Shown here: positions 1 through 7,412 of the stretch, in pieces | Numbering within the stretch: position 1 is the stretch's first letter | Layout of the letters: each line of letters opens with the position of its first letter | NCBI GenBank assembly: GCA_021779635.1 | Contig: JAJYAH010000082.1 | Span: 1-14,682 of the forward strand | DNA: 14,682 nt | Direction: 5' to 3' | DNA from: Pseudomonadota bacterium | GTDB taxonomy: Bacteria > Pseudomonadota > Alphaproteobacteria > Rhizobiales > Xanthobacteraceae | The notes under the pieces: model-generated | The model's input: the letters and a program-made list of their open reading frames with translations, nothing else | What the model was told of the DNA's origin: nothing | The model's database searches: none | Made by a program: the position numbers and the translations under genes

Positions 1-171
1 ATCTCTAAAGAATTCGCCGTACCAGTGCAGCGACCAGCCGCCCCACACCGTGACCAGCCGCGAGGCGTTGAACGAATAGATCACCAGGATCACGATCGGC
101 AAATACAGGAACGCAAAGCCCAGCGCGAGCGAGGCGACGTTGAAGCGGGAGAGTCGCGTCGCGGGGTTCAT
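1..171 (-). CDS. potI: Putrescine ABC transporter permease PotI, N-terminal part (cut by window edge)
   Basis: This is the first 57 codons of an inner-membrane permease of the polyamine ABC importer; the rest lies beyond base 1. The reading starts at the ATG at 171-169 (MNPATRLSRF). A hydrophobic segment at about residues 13-34 is the first transmembrane helix. It is followed by SFNASRLVTVWGGWSLHWYG (about residues 35-54), which closely follows the pattern SFNxSxLVTVWxGWSxxWYGE that I recall from E. coli PotI and differs from spermidine PotC. That match is the reason for choosing PotI. No clear Shine-Dalgarno sequence precedes the ATG. It is the third gene of potG-potH-potI, but a 196-bp gap with two REP-like hairpins separates it from potH, so its expression may be uncoupled from the upstream genes. 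The EAA loop and other helices are not visible here. Confidence 0.88.
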   Translation of the reverse strand, partial: MNPATRLSRFNVASLALGFAFLYLPIVILVIYSFNASRLVTVWGGWSLHWYGEFFRD

Positions 172-209
172 CGGCGGGACTGGTGTGATGCGAGGTGGGC
201 ACTTCTGCT

Positions 210-307
210 CCCCTCCCCCTTGCGGGGAGGGGTCGGGGGTGGGGGTCTCCAGCCGCAGTGCTCGTGGCTTACCCCCCACCCCGACCCTCCCCCGCAAGGG
301 GGGAGGG
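210..307. repeat. Inverted pair of REP-like G/C-tract palindromes between potH and potI
   Basis: Two 37-bp arms (210-246 and 271-307) are inverted copies of each other, matching at about 31 of 37 positions by hand count, with a 24-bp spacer. Each arm also folds alone. In the first, CCCCTCCCC (210-218) pairs perfectly with GGGGAGGGG (224-232) around a CTTGC loop. In the second, CCCTCCCCC (285-293) pairs perfectly with GGGGGAGGG (299-307) around GCAAG. Both carry the tail GTCGGGG(G)TGGGG seen in dispersed REP elements of Bradyrhizobium-like genomes (recalled, not searched). The arrangement is like a BIME. Because it lies inside the potGHI transcript it may stabilise or attenuate the mRNA; that is inference. 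Nothing coding is visible in the rest of the 172-367 gap. Confidence 0.8.
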
Positions 308-367
308 AGAAGGGCGCCGCTCGCCATGCCGTGCGATGACGCATGATTATCGTCGCCATCACCATCA

Positions 368-1282
368 TCATCTTGCGCCTTCGAGCTGGCGGCGCTGCAG
401 GCGGTCGTAGAGCGCGAGGGGCACGAGCAGCAGCGCCAGCAGCACCACCGCGGCGGCGGAGGCGACCGGCCAGTCGCGGTTGGTGAAAAATTCCAGCCAC
501 AGCGTCTGGCCGATCATCATCGAGTTCGATCCCGCCAGGAGATCCGGGATCACGAATTCGCCGACGATCGGAATGAAGCACAGCAGGCAGCCGGCGCCGA
601 CGCCCGGCAACGACAACGGAAACGTCACCAGCCAGAACGCCGTCCGCGGCGACGAGCCGAGATCGCTCGCCGCCTCCAATAGCGCCGGCTCCATTTTGGC
701 GAGCGTGGCATAGAGCGGCAGGATCATGAACGGCAGATAGGAATAGACGAGCCCCAGAAACATCGCGCTGTCGGTGGAGAGCCACACCAGCGGCGCCGAG
801 ATCAGGTGCAAGCCGAGCAGTATTTTGTTGAGCAGGCCGTCATGCTGCAGGATGTTGATCCAGGCATAGATGCGGATCAGAAACGAGGTCCAGAACGGCA
901 CGATCACCAGCATCATCGCCACGCTCCGCCAGCGCCGCCGCAGCCGCGCCATGCCGTAGGCGATGGGATAGCCGATCACGAGCAGGATCGCGGTCGAGAC
1001 CGCGGCCACCACGAGGCTGCGCAGATAGGACGAAAGATAAAGGTCGTCGGAGAACAGCAGCCTGAAATTGTCCAGCGACAGGCTGGCGAAGGAAGCCCTG
1101 ATCGCGGCAAAGCCCTGCGTCAGGTCGAACACCGGCAGATAGGGCGGCTGCGCGATCGCGGTGTGCGACAGGCTGATCTTGAGCACGAAGCCGAACGGCA
1201 CCAGGAACAGCAGCGCCATCCACAGATAGGGCGCGATCGCGGCGATCCGCGCCGGGCGGGTGAAGAGGGACGGCGCGCTCAT
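368..1282 (-). CDS. potH: Putrescine ABC transporter permease PotH
   Basis: Inner-membrane permease of the PotFGHI-type polyamine importer, 304 residues (E. coli PotH is of similar size). The start ATG at 1282-1280 overlaps the potG stop as ATGA, which fixes the start. Hydrophobic segments at about residues 15-37, 87-112, 121-142, 172-193, 228-248 and 272-292 fit the six-helix MetI/BPD_transp_1 fold. The cytoplasmic EAA loop that docks on the ATPase is at about 203-227 (EAASDLGSSPRTAFWLVTFP). Stretches such as VPFWTSFLIRIYAWINIL, FIPIVGEFVIPDLLAG, MMIGQTLW and FFTNRDWPVASA follow PotH closely as I recall it. It is translationally coupled to potG and should pair with PotI as the second permease subunit. 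The frame stays open upstream in antisense to potG, but that part is not coding. Confidence 0.93.
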   Translation of the reverse strand: MSAPSLFTRPARIAAIAPYLWMALLFLVPFGFVLKISLSHTAIAQPPYLPVFDLTQGFAAIRASFASLSLDNFRLLFSDDLYLSSYLRSLVVAAVSTAILLVIGYPIAYGMARLRRRWRSVAMMLVIVPFWTSFLIRIYAWINILQHDGLLNKILLGLHLISAPLVWLSTDSAMFLGLVYSYLPFMILPLYATLAKMEPALLEAASDLGSSPRTAFWLVTFPLSLPGVGAGCLLCFIPIVGEFVIPDLLAGSNSMMIGQTLWLEFFTNRDWPVASAAAVVLLALLLVPLALYDRLQRRQLEGAR

Positions 1283-2427
1283 TGCTCCAGCACCACGCAA
1301 TCGTCGGGCGTGAACCATGCCACCACGCGATGGCTCGCGCTGTAGGCGTCGACATCGAGCCGCGCGGTGTTGGCCATCGACGATCGCAGCACCGCGCCGG
1401 TTTCGAGCTTCACTTTGTAGGTGGTGACGCCGCCGAGATAGCTGACCTCGGTCACCACCCCTTCCAGCCGGTTGATGGCCTGCGCGTTGGCCGCATCGGA
1501 GACCGGGCCGCGCTTCGACAGCTTGATCTTTTCCGGGCGGATCGCGACGCTGACGATCGCCTTGGTCACCGGCTGGCGCGGCGCGGTGACGATGATGGTG
1601 CCGGCGTCGCGCGTCGCAATCGCAAGGCGCCCCGCCTCGCCGGCCCCGACCTGCCCCTCGAACATGTTGACGTCGCCGACGAACTCGGCGATCCAGCGCG
1701 AATTCGGCGCCTCGTAAAGTTCGCGCGGTTTCGCCACCTGTTCGAGGCGGCCACGGTCCATCACGCCGATCCGGTCGGCCACCGTCATCGCCTCTTCCTG
1801 GTCGTGGGTGACGATGATGAAGGTCATGCCGAGCCGGCGCTGCAGCTCCATCAATTCGGCCTGCGTGCTTTCGCGCAGCTTCTTGTCGAGCGCCGCCAGC
1901 GGCTCGTCGAGCAACAACACCTGGGGCCGGCGCGCCAGCGAACGCGCCAGCGCCACGCGCTGCTTCTGGCCGCCGGAGAGCTGATCCGGCCGGCGTTTCT
2001 CCAGGCCCTCGAGCCGGACCAGCGCGACCATCTCGGCGACGCGGGCGTCGATCTCGGATCGCGGCATGCGCGCGCGCTTCAATCCGAACGCGATGTTGTC
2101 GCGCACATTGAGATGCGGAAACAGCGCGTAGTTCTGGAACATCATGTTGACCGGACGCTGATGCGGCAGAACCTGCGCGATGTCTTCGCCGCCAAGCAGG
2201 ATCCGGCCCTCGTCCGGCGTCTCGAAACCGGCGAGCATCCGCAACAGCGTGGTCTTGCCGCAACCGCTCGGACCGAGCAGGGCGAAGAACTCGCCGGCCC
2301 TGATGTCGAGCGACACCCCGTCCACCGCCCGCACCGCGCCGAACTTCTTCACCACCGCGTCGAAGCGCAGCAAGGGAACGTCGAACGCGGCGATTGGCGG
2401 CCCGGGAGCCAATAATTCCTCAGCCAT
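1279..2427 (-). CDS. potG: Putrescine ABC transporter ATP-binding protein PotG
   Basis: ATPase subunit that powers polyamine import by the PotH/PotI channel; 382 residues, typical for PotG/PotA. Visible motifs: Walker A GPSGCGKT (52-59), Q-loop Gln98, signature LSGGQ (150-154), Walker B LLLDEP (171-176), D-loop ALD (179-181), switch His208 in VTHDQ, and a C-terminal TOBE-type domain from about 290 to 375 (SVAIRPEKIKLS onward). The frame is open upstream, but the ABC domain begins near residue 20 of the ATG at 2427 (MAEELLAPGP), so longer starts are unlikely. A GGGG run lies about 14 bases upstream, a poor ribosome site. It is first in potG-potH-potI, overlapping potH by 4 bp. Unlike E. coli, no potF (periplasmic binding protein) gene precedes it; the next gene upstream is the PAS-GGDEF-EAL gene 164 bp away. 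Polyamine specificity rests on the permease matches. Confidence 0.93.
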   Translation of the reverse strand: MAEELLAPGPPIAAFDVPLLRFDAVVKKFGAVRAVDGVSLDIRAGEFFALLGPSGCGKTTLLRMLAGFETPDEGRILLGGEDIAQVLPHQRPVNMMFQNYALFPHLNVRDNIAFGLKRARMPRSEIDARVAEMVALVRLEGLEKRRPDQLSGGQKQRVALARSLARRPQVLLLDEPLAALDKKLRESTQAELMELQRRLGMTFIIVTHDQEEAMTVADRIGVMDRGRLEQVAKPRELYEAPNSRWIAEFVGDVNMFEGQVGAGEAGRLAIATRDAGTIIVTAPRQPVTKAIVSVAIRPEKIKLSKRGPVSDAANAQAINRLEGVVTEVSYLGGVTTYKVKLETGAVLRSSMANTARLDVDAYSASHRVVAWFTPDDCVVLEQ

Positions 2428-2591
2428 GATGCCAGTTAAGCCCCATCGTCGCCGCACGCTAGCGGCGGATCGGCGGCGGCTCAAGCGGATGTCGCCATGA
2501 ACGCGGCCGTCAATTCCGGTCCGAACGCCTGACCGAGATGCGGGGAGAATACCGGTTTCGCGCCAGGAAAACGCGCCAAGGCCAGCAAGCC

Positions 2592-5285
2592 CTAGCCGGT
2601 CTTGCGAGCAGGTTCCATCGCATTGCCGCCGCTGCGGCCGACCAGCGTCGAATACTGCCTGATCGGCGCCGGTTTGCCGATGAAGTATCCCTGCACCTGG
2701 CAGCAATTGGCCTTGCGCAGAAACTCGAGCTGCTCCTGGGTCTCCACGCCTTCCGCCATGATCGGAATGTCCAGACCAAGGCCGAGCCCGATCACCGCAC
2801 GGATGATCGCCGCCGACTGCGAGTTGGTGCCGAGGTTCATCACAAAGGTCCGGTCGATCTTGATCTTGTCGAACGGGAATGCCTGCAGATAGGTCAGCGA
2901 GGAATAGCCGCTGCCGAAATCGTCCATGGCGATCTGTACGCCGAGCGCTTTCAACCGCCGCAGCAGCGCCAGACCGCGGTCCATGTCCTCAATCAGCACG
3001 CCTTCGGTGATTTCCAGCTCCAGCCGTCCGGCGGCCAATCCGGTTTCAAACAGGATCGAATGCACGAGACCGACAAGGTCGCCGTGCATGAACTGCGCCG
3101 GCGAGAGGTTGACCGCGATCTGCAGCGGCTTCGGCCATGACGCAGCCTCACGACAGGCCTCGCGCAGGATCCATTCGCCCATCTCGACGATCAGGCCGCT
3201 CTCTTCGGCCAGCGGAATGAAATCGCTCGGCGGCACGAAGCCGCGCTGCGGATGAATCCACCGCGCCAGCGCCTCGAAACCGATGATCTCCTGAACGGCG
3301 TCGCGATGACGCAACACCGCCTGCGGCTGATAATGCAGCGAGAGCTCGCCGTTCTTGATCGCGTGCGAAAGATCCTGATGCAGCGCGCGGCGATCGCGAA
3401 TCTGCTGGTCCATCTCCGGTTCAAAGATGCTGATCGAGCCGCGCGATTTCGCCTTGGCACGGAACAAGGCCGCGCCGGCATTGGCAAGCAGCGAAGCGGC
3501 ATCGGCGCCGTTATGGGGGAATACCGAGATGCCGGTGGTGATACCGGTGCGGACCGATCTGCCGTCGATCTCGAACTCGTCCCCCATCGCTTCAACGAGC
3601 TGTTCAGCCAGCGCTTTTCCGGCGGCGGGTTGCTTGCCGTCGATGATCAGTCCGAACTCGTCGCCGCTGAGCCGGGCGACGACGCCGCCGCGCGACGATG
3701 TCTGGAGCCGCCGCGCCACTTCGATCAGCAGCTTGTCGCCGACCGCATGGCCGAACACATCGTTGATTTCCTTCAGCCCGTCGAGATCGATCGACAGCAC
3801 CGCGAACTCCTCATCGGTGCCCACGCAGGCCTCGATCATCTGCGCGAGCGCCTGCAGGAATGCCGCGCGGTTCGGCAAATCCGTCAGGCCGTCATGATAG
3901 GCCATATGCGCCATCCGAGACTCGGTCTGGCGGCGGTCGGTGACGTCCTCATGGGTCTTGATCAGATATTGCGGCTCGCCGGCATCATCGAGCACCGTCA
4001 TGCGACGCGTCAGGAACAGCCGCAACCCGTCCTTGGTGCTGATCGGATGTTCCTCGGTCAGCAGGCCGCGCTTCTTGATCGCCGCCTCGTCGCGCGCAAC
4101 GATCAGCTTGGCTTCCTTCGGGTTGAAAATATCCGCGGCGGTCAAGCCGGTCGCGTCCTCGCGCCGCCGGTTGAGGATGGCCTCCGCGCCACGATTGGCG
4201 AGAAGGTATTTTCCGTCGCTGACGCGCTCGACGATCAGCGAAACCGGGATGTTATCGACGACGAGTTCGAGAAACTTCTTGGTATTTTCAAGCTCCTTGG
4301 ATAGCGATCTGCGGTCGGTGATATCGTCGAACAGCGCGATCAGGAATTCAGGCTGGTTCTTGTCGTTGCGCGCGATCACGCGAACACTGGCCAGAACACG
4401 CTTCTCGGTGCCGCGCTCGACGGCGAATTCGTTGCGGAAGTGACCGTCGGGCGCAGCCAGCGCTGCCCGGTCGGCCGCCTCGATGCTTGCCGCGGTCACG
4501 GGCTGGAAGATCTCATCGGCGCGCTTGCCGACGATCTTGTCGCGGGAAAAGCGCGAGAAACGCTCGAACGCACGATTGGCGAAAATATAGCGGCCGTCCT
4601 CGATGCTCTTGGCCCCCACGCAGACCGGAACATTGTCGAGCACCGATTCCAGAAACTGCTTGGTCGACGCAAGTTGCCTCGACAGCTTGCGCTGTTCACT
4701 GCAATCCTCATGCGTCGTCACCGAACCGCCGTTCGGAAGCGCAAAATACCGGACCAAGATCGAGCGCCCGTCGGGCAATTCGGTCACAAGGCCTTCCGGC
4801 GATTTGGCGGTTGCATAAAAATACTCGGAACTGAGATTGTGCATCCCGAGCTCGCGCCCGATCTCCAGCAGTTGCGGACCGGTGGCATTTCTGGGGATAT
4901 CCGAACGTACGACGCCGTAGATCTCGAGATAGCGATCGTTGCAGAATACCACCCGCCTTTGGGAATCCGTCATCACCACGCCCTGATTGAGATTGTTCAG
5001 GGCGGAACTGACAAAGGCATTTCTGCGCAGTTGCGAGCGCTTGACCTTGCGCAATGCCGAAAGGATCCACAACGCGACAGCTGCCAGAAAGGAGCAGACC
5101 ACGATGCCGCCGATCAGCACTTCCCAGATCATCTGGGGGCCGGCCGAGCCGACATAGCTAGCCGGCGCAAAATTATCGGAAGCGGCCGAGGCTTTGCCGA
5201 GCGGCACAACGGTCGCGATCAGGCACACGACGACCTGCGCGGAAATCAGAATTTTGCCGCCTGCCTGCCAATTCTTGTCAGCCAT
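2592..5285 (-). CDS. Membrane-anchored triple-PAS GGDEF-EAL protein, probable c-di-GMP phosphodiesterase
   Basis: An 897-residue sensor of the GGDEF-EAL family. Order: a hydrophobic segment or signal at about 11-31, a short periplasmic stretch, a transmembrane helix at about 53-78, then three PAS domains (about 90-200, 207-328, 334-452; the last two end in DDITDRR and EDVTDRR), GGDEF (about 456-620) and EAL (about 632-885). The cyclase site reads SGDEF (540-544) instead of GGDEF, and the inhibitory RxxD site is absent (RGGV at 532-535). The EAL site looks complete: EAL 671-673, Asn726 in NLSPAQF, ELEITEG 756-762, DDFGSG 788-793, KIKID 807-811 and EGVE 845-848. Degradation of c-di-GMP is therefore the likelier activity, with the GGDEF domain possibly a GTP-binding regulator or weak cyclase. 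The 7-residue repeat STKQFLE/NTKKFLE before PAS2 and PAS3 suggests domain duplication. Transcribed alone; the input signal is unknown. Confidence 0.92.
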   Translation of the reverse strand: MADKNWQAGGKILISAQVVVCLIATVVPLGKASAASDNFAPASYVGSAGPQMIWEVLIGGIVVCSFLAAVALWILSALRKVKRSQLRRNAFVSSALNNLNQGVVMTDSQRRVVFCNDRYLEIYGVVRSDIPRNATGPQLLEIGRELGMHNLSSEYFYATAKSPEGLVTELPDGRSILVRYFALPNGGSVTTHEDCSEQRKLSRQLASTKQFLESVLDNVPVCVGAKSIEDGRYIFANRAFERFSRFSRDKIVGKRADEIFQPVTAASIEAADRAALAAPDGHFRNEFAVERGTEKRVLASVRVIARNDKNQPEFLIALFDDITDRRSLSKELENTKKFLELVVDNIPVSLIVERVSDGKYLLANRGAEAILNRRREDATGLTAADIFNPKEAKLIVARDEAAIKKRGLLTEEHPISTKDGLRLFLTRRMTVLDDAGEPQYLIKTHEDVTDRRQTESRMAHMAYHDGLTDLPNRAAFLQALAQMIEACVGTDEEFAVLSIDLDGLKEINDVFGHAVGDKLLIEVARRLQTSSRGGVVARLSGDEFGLIIDGKQPAAGKALAEQLVEAMGDEFEIDGRSVRTGITTGISVFPHNGADAASLLANAGAALFRAKAKSRGSISIFEPEMDQQIRDRRALHQDLSHAIKNGELSLHYQPQAVLRHRDAVQEIIGFEALARWIHPQRGFVPPSDFIPLAEESGLIVEMGEWILREACREAASWPKPLQIAVNLSPAQFMHGDLVGLVHSILFETGLAAGRLELEITEGVLIEDMDRGLALLRRLKALGVQIAMDDFGSGYSSLTYLQAFPFDKIKIDRTFVMNLGTNSQSAAIIRAVIGLGLGLDIPIMAEGVETQEQLEFLRKANCCQVQGYFIGKPAPIRQYSTLVGRSGGNAMEPARKTG

Positions 5286-5401
5286 CAGTCACCCGCGGAT
5301 TTCTATGGCGGAGTGTCTGGCTTCGCGGGTTTGGATCGGGTAAACGGGTGCCCATGCAACGCAAAAATGTGACTCAAATTATGGCAATTGCCCTGACATG
5401 A

Positions 5402-5416
5402 TTAATGCTTCTCTAA
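5402..5416. promoter_or_regulatory. CtrA-like box in the divergent GGDEF-EAL / oxidoreductase intergenic region
   Basis: TTAA-TGCTTCT-CTAA matches seven of the eight specified positions of the CtrA consensus TTAA-N7-TTAA. It sits in the most AT-rich part of the 296-bp region 5286-5581, 117 bp before the PAS-GGDEF-EAL start and 166 bp before the oxidoreductase start. A perfect 10-bp palindrome GGCAATTGCC lies nearby at 5383-5392. I could not place clear -35/-10 pairs for either gene. A single match in an AT-rich patch can be chance, so this is only a candidate. Confidence 0.2.
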
Positions 5417-5581
5417 CGGGAACCCGGATCGGAAGCGAGCCGCGGAAAAAGCTCGGCGCTTTCCTCGAAAAATCATCCTGAACAAGGCAAAAAGGCGCGA
5501 AGGCGATTGATCCCGGACGTGGGGTCAGCTCATCTGGGCCGGATCTGAAATCGGCAAGCCAAGTCCGGACTCGAACTGCGA

Positions 5582-6685
5582 ATGGAAAAAGTTGAGTGCG
5601 TCGTGGTCGGAGCCGGAGTGATCGGTCTTGCGGTCGCGCGACGGCTGGCGCAGGCCGGCCGTGAGGTCATCATCCTGGAAGCGGCCGAGGGAATCGGCAC
5701 CGTCACGTCGTCGCGCAACAGCGAGGTGATCCACGCCGGCATCTATTATCCGGCAGGCAGCCTGATGGCGCGGATGTGCGTCAGCGGCAAGCGCGCGCTC
5801 TATCGATATTGCGAGGATCATGGCGTCCCGCATCGAAACTGCGGCAAGCTGATCGTCGCGACGACGCCGAAAGAGACCGCAAAGCTGCAGTCGATCAGGG
5901 CTCACGCCGAAGCCAATGGCGTGCTCGACCTGCAAACGCTCAGCGCCGAGGCCGCGCGAGCGCTGGAGCCCGCGCTGAATTGCGACGCAGCCCTGCTCTC
6001 GCCTTCCACCGGCATTGTCGACAGCCACGCCTTCATGCTGGCGCTGCGGGGCGACGCCGAGGAAGCAGGCGCGATCTGCGCCTTTCACGCCCCGCTGCTG
6101 CGCGCCAGAGCGGCAGCGGGCCGGATCGAACTCGAGGTCGGCGGCGACGCGCCGATCAGCCTTGAATGCGGACTTCTCGTCAATGCCGCAGGGCTCGGCG
6201 CCCCCGCGGTCGCGCGCGGCATCGACGGCATGCCGATCGACTTGATACCGCCGGCCTATCTCGCCAAGGGAAACTATTTCAGCTGCCACGCGCGGGCGCC
6301 GTTTTCGCGTCTGATCTATCCGGTGCCCGAACCCGGCGGTCTCGGCGTACACCTCACCCTCGACCTGGCGGGGCAGGCCCGGTTTGGTCCTGACGTGGAA
6401 TGGGTCGATGCCATCGATTACGCCGTCGATCCGGCGCGGGCGGAACGGTTTTATCCGGCGATCCGGCGATACTGGCCGACGCTACCGGACGGCGCGCTGA
6501 TGCCCAGCTATTCGGGAATTCGTCCCAAGATCGTGCCGCCGGCGGTAGCCGTGCAGGACTTCCTCATCCAGGGCGCAAAGGATCATGGCGTCGACGGGTT
6601 GATCAACCTGTTCGGAATCGAATCGCCAGGGCTCACGTCGTCGCTCGCGATCGCCGACCATGTCGGCGATCTGGCTGGCGTGTAA
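5582..6685 (+). CDS. FAD-dependent oxidoreductase, L-2-hydroxyglutarate dehydrogenase-like
   Basis: A 367-residue flavoprotein of the DAO (glycine/D-amino-acid oxidase) superfamily. The N-terminal Rossmann motif [17 protein letters not shown] has its glycines at 10, 12 and 15, and Glu33 (VIILE) is placed to bind the adenosine ribose of [23 protein letters not shown] (about 44-63) and the C-terminal [18 protein letters not shown] are hallmarks, as I recall them, of the L-2-hydroxyglutarate dehydrogenase/LhgO family, which oxidises L-2-hydroxyglutarate to 2-oxoglutarate and passes electrons to quinones or oxygen. It is shorter than E. coli LhgO (about 422), so the substrate may be another 2-hydroxy acid. 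The start ATG is at 5582, without a convincing Shine-Dalgarno. No csiD, gabD or gabT neighbour supports the glutarate pathway. It stands alone and converges with the YdcH gene at 6715. Confidence 0.85.
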   Translation: MEKVECVVVGAGVIGLAVARRLAQAGREVIILEAAEGIGTVTSSRNSEVIHAGIYYPAGSLMARMCVSGKRALYRYCEDHGVPHRNCGKLIVATTPKETAKLQSIRAHAEANGVLDLQTLSAEAARALEPALNCDAALLSPSTGIVDSHAFMLALRGDAEEAGAICAFHAPLLRARAAAGRIELEVGGDAPISLECGLLVNAAGLGAPAVARGIDGMPIDLIPPAYLAKGNYFSCHARAPFSRLIYPVPEPGGLGVHLTLDLAGQARFGPDVEWVDAIDYAVDPARAERFYPAIRRYWPTLPDGALMPSYSGIRPKIVPPAVAVQDFLIQGAKDHGVDGLINLFGIESPGLTSSLAIADHVGDLAGV

Positions 6686-6714
6686 CAGCAGTATCGCGGG
6701 ATCTCTGCCCGCCG

Positions 6715-6900
6715 TTAGTGCAGGGTCTCGCTTGCGGTATGCCTCAACCGCTCGATCTCGTCCTTAACCATCAATTTCCGGCGCTTCAACTCGGCAATTT
6801 GCAGATCGTCTGTGGAAAGATGCACAAGAGCTTCGTGCAATTCGTTTTCGAGAATCTTGTGTTTGCGTTCTAGTTCAACAAGATGCGCCTGCATTGCCAT
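6715..6900 (-). CDS. YdcH family (DUF465) small coiled-coil protein
   Basis: A 61-residue helical protein. The sequence LVELERKHKILENELHEALVH, then DDLQIAELKRRKLMVKDEIE, fits the YdcH/DUF465 family: two antiparallel helices with a conserved xxLKRRKLxLKDEI second helix. The molecular function of the family is unknown; it is common as single small genes in Proteobacteria. A textbook Shine-Dalgarno AGGAGG lies 6 bases before the ATG at 6900-6898, which supports this start over the second ATG two codons on, and suggests strong translation. A candidate promoter lies at 6950-6977. It converges with the oxidoreductase, whose stop is 29 bp away; that gap has a 5-bp hairpin (GCGGG 6696-6700 with CCCGC 6708-6712) but no T-run. 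Confidence 0.85.
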   Translation of the reverse strand: MAMQAHLVELERKHKILENELHEALVHLSTDDLQIAELKRRKLMVKDEIERLRHTASETLH

Positions 6901-7412
6901 TCGAAACCTCCTCGGTGGAATTAAACCTCAGATTCGATCCGGACGGCCGAGTGTACACGAGCCGGCGAATCTGTCGATGGATATCAAAAATGGCGCTCTC
7001 ATATTTGGCCGTCATATGTAACCAATCGTGAGGATGGAACCACGGGCCCCTGTGCCGAATCCGGACCATGCAGCCGTGCGCGCCTTGAGCTATCTTAGCG
7101 TTGCTAGACAGCGGAAACTCATGATTCCACGACCTTTTCCGTTCCGATCAAATCGGAGAGAGGCGTCGTTTCCTGTCTTTGAGCCGGATTCTTCACTCCG
7201 GACGATATTCACCCCAATCGAGTGGGCAGCTTTCACCGGATACGCTCATTGCGGTTCGGGTTCGGAAGTTTCTCAACAGACCGGCAAGAGAGAATGAAGC
7301 GAACTTCCCGACCGCGACCACCAGCTTGCGGACCGGGCCGCCAGGGACGATATTCCTTGGACGGCTTTCACAACCATTCGCAATCTCATCGCGTTTTCAG
7401 TTAACGTATCCC
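6901..7412. other. 512-bp non-coding gap between two divergent YdcH genes
   Basis: I find no convincing gene here. The longest plus-strand open frame (7028-7297) lacks the G/C third-position bias of the neighbours and resembles nothing I know. Local base composition is lower in GC, especially 6970-7030 and 7090-7260. Small hairpins are visible: 7089-7112 (GCTATCTTAGC, GTT loop, GCTAGACAGC; one mismatch and one bulge), CCGAT-CAA-ATCGG at about 7144-7156, and CCGGA with TCCGG at about 7183-7200. The gap must hold the promoters of both YdcH genes. Its length and structured patches leave room for a small RNA or a decayed gene, for which there is no direct evidence. Confidence 0.5.
6950..6977 (-). 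promoter_or_regulatory. Candidate sigma-70-type promoter of the YdcH gene at 6715-6900
   Basis: On the minus strand TCGACA (6977-6972, five of six to TTGACA), a 16-bp spacer, then TACACT (6955-6950, four of six to TATAAT). It would give a 5' leader of about 40 bases ending in the AGGAGG ribosome site. The call is based only on hexamer match and position. Confidence 0.35.

Noticed and set aside
355..372. ATC/ACC trinucleotide run near the potH stop, resembling a His-tag code in one frame
   Set aside because: It is in no real coding frame as histidines and is too short to be a meaningful repeat.
1283..2263. Long open frame upstream of potH on the minus strand
   Set aside because: It is an alternative frame across potG; the ATGA overlap and family length put the potH start at 1282.
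2510..2515. TTGACG hexamer on the minus strand as a potG promoter
   Set aside because: No acceptable -10 sequence lies 16-18 bp downstream, so the promoter cannot be supported; potG is nevertheless likely to have one in 2428-2591.
2428..2706. In-frame 93-codon upstream extension of potG
   Set aside because: It runs antisense-like through the intergenic region into the GGDEF-EAL gene, is not homologous to ABC ATPases, and the ATG at 2427 gives the normal length.
6696..6712. GCGGG/CCCGC hairpin after the FAD oxidoreductase as a terminator
   Set aside because: The stem is only 5 bp and no T-run follows on either strand.
7028..7297. 89-codon open frame on the plus strand in the gap between the YdcH genes
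   Set aside because: Codon third positions lack the local G/C bias, the protein is compositionally odd and unfamiliar, and there is no ribosome site.
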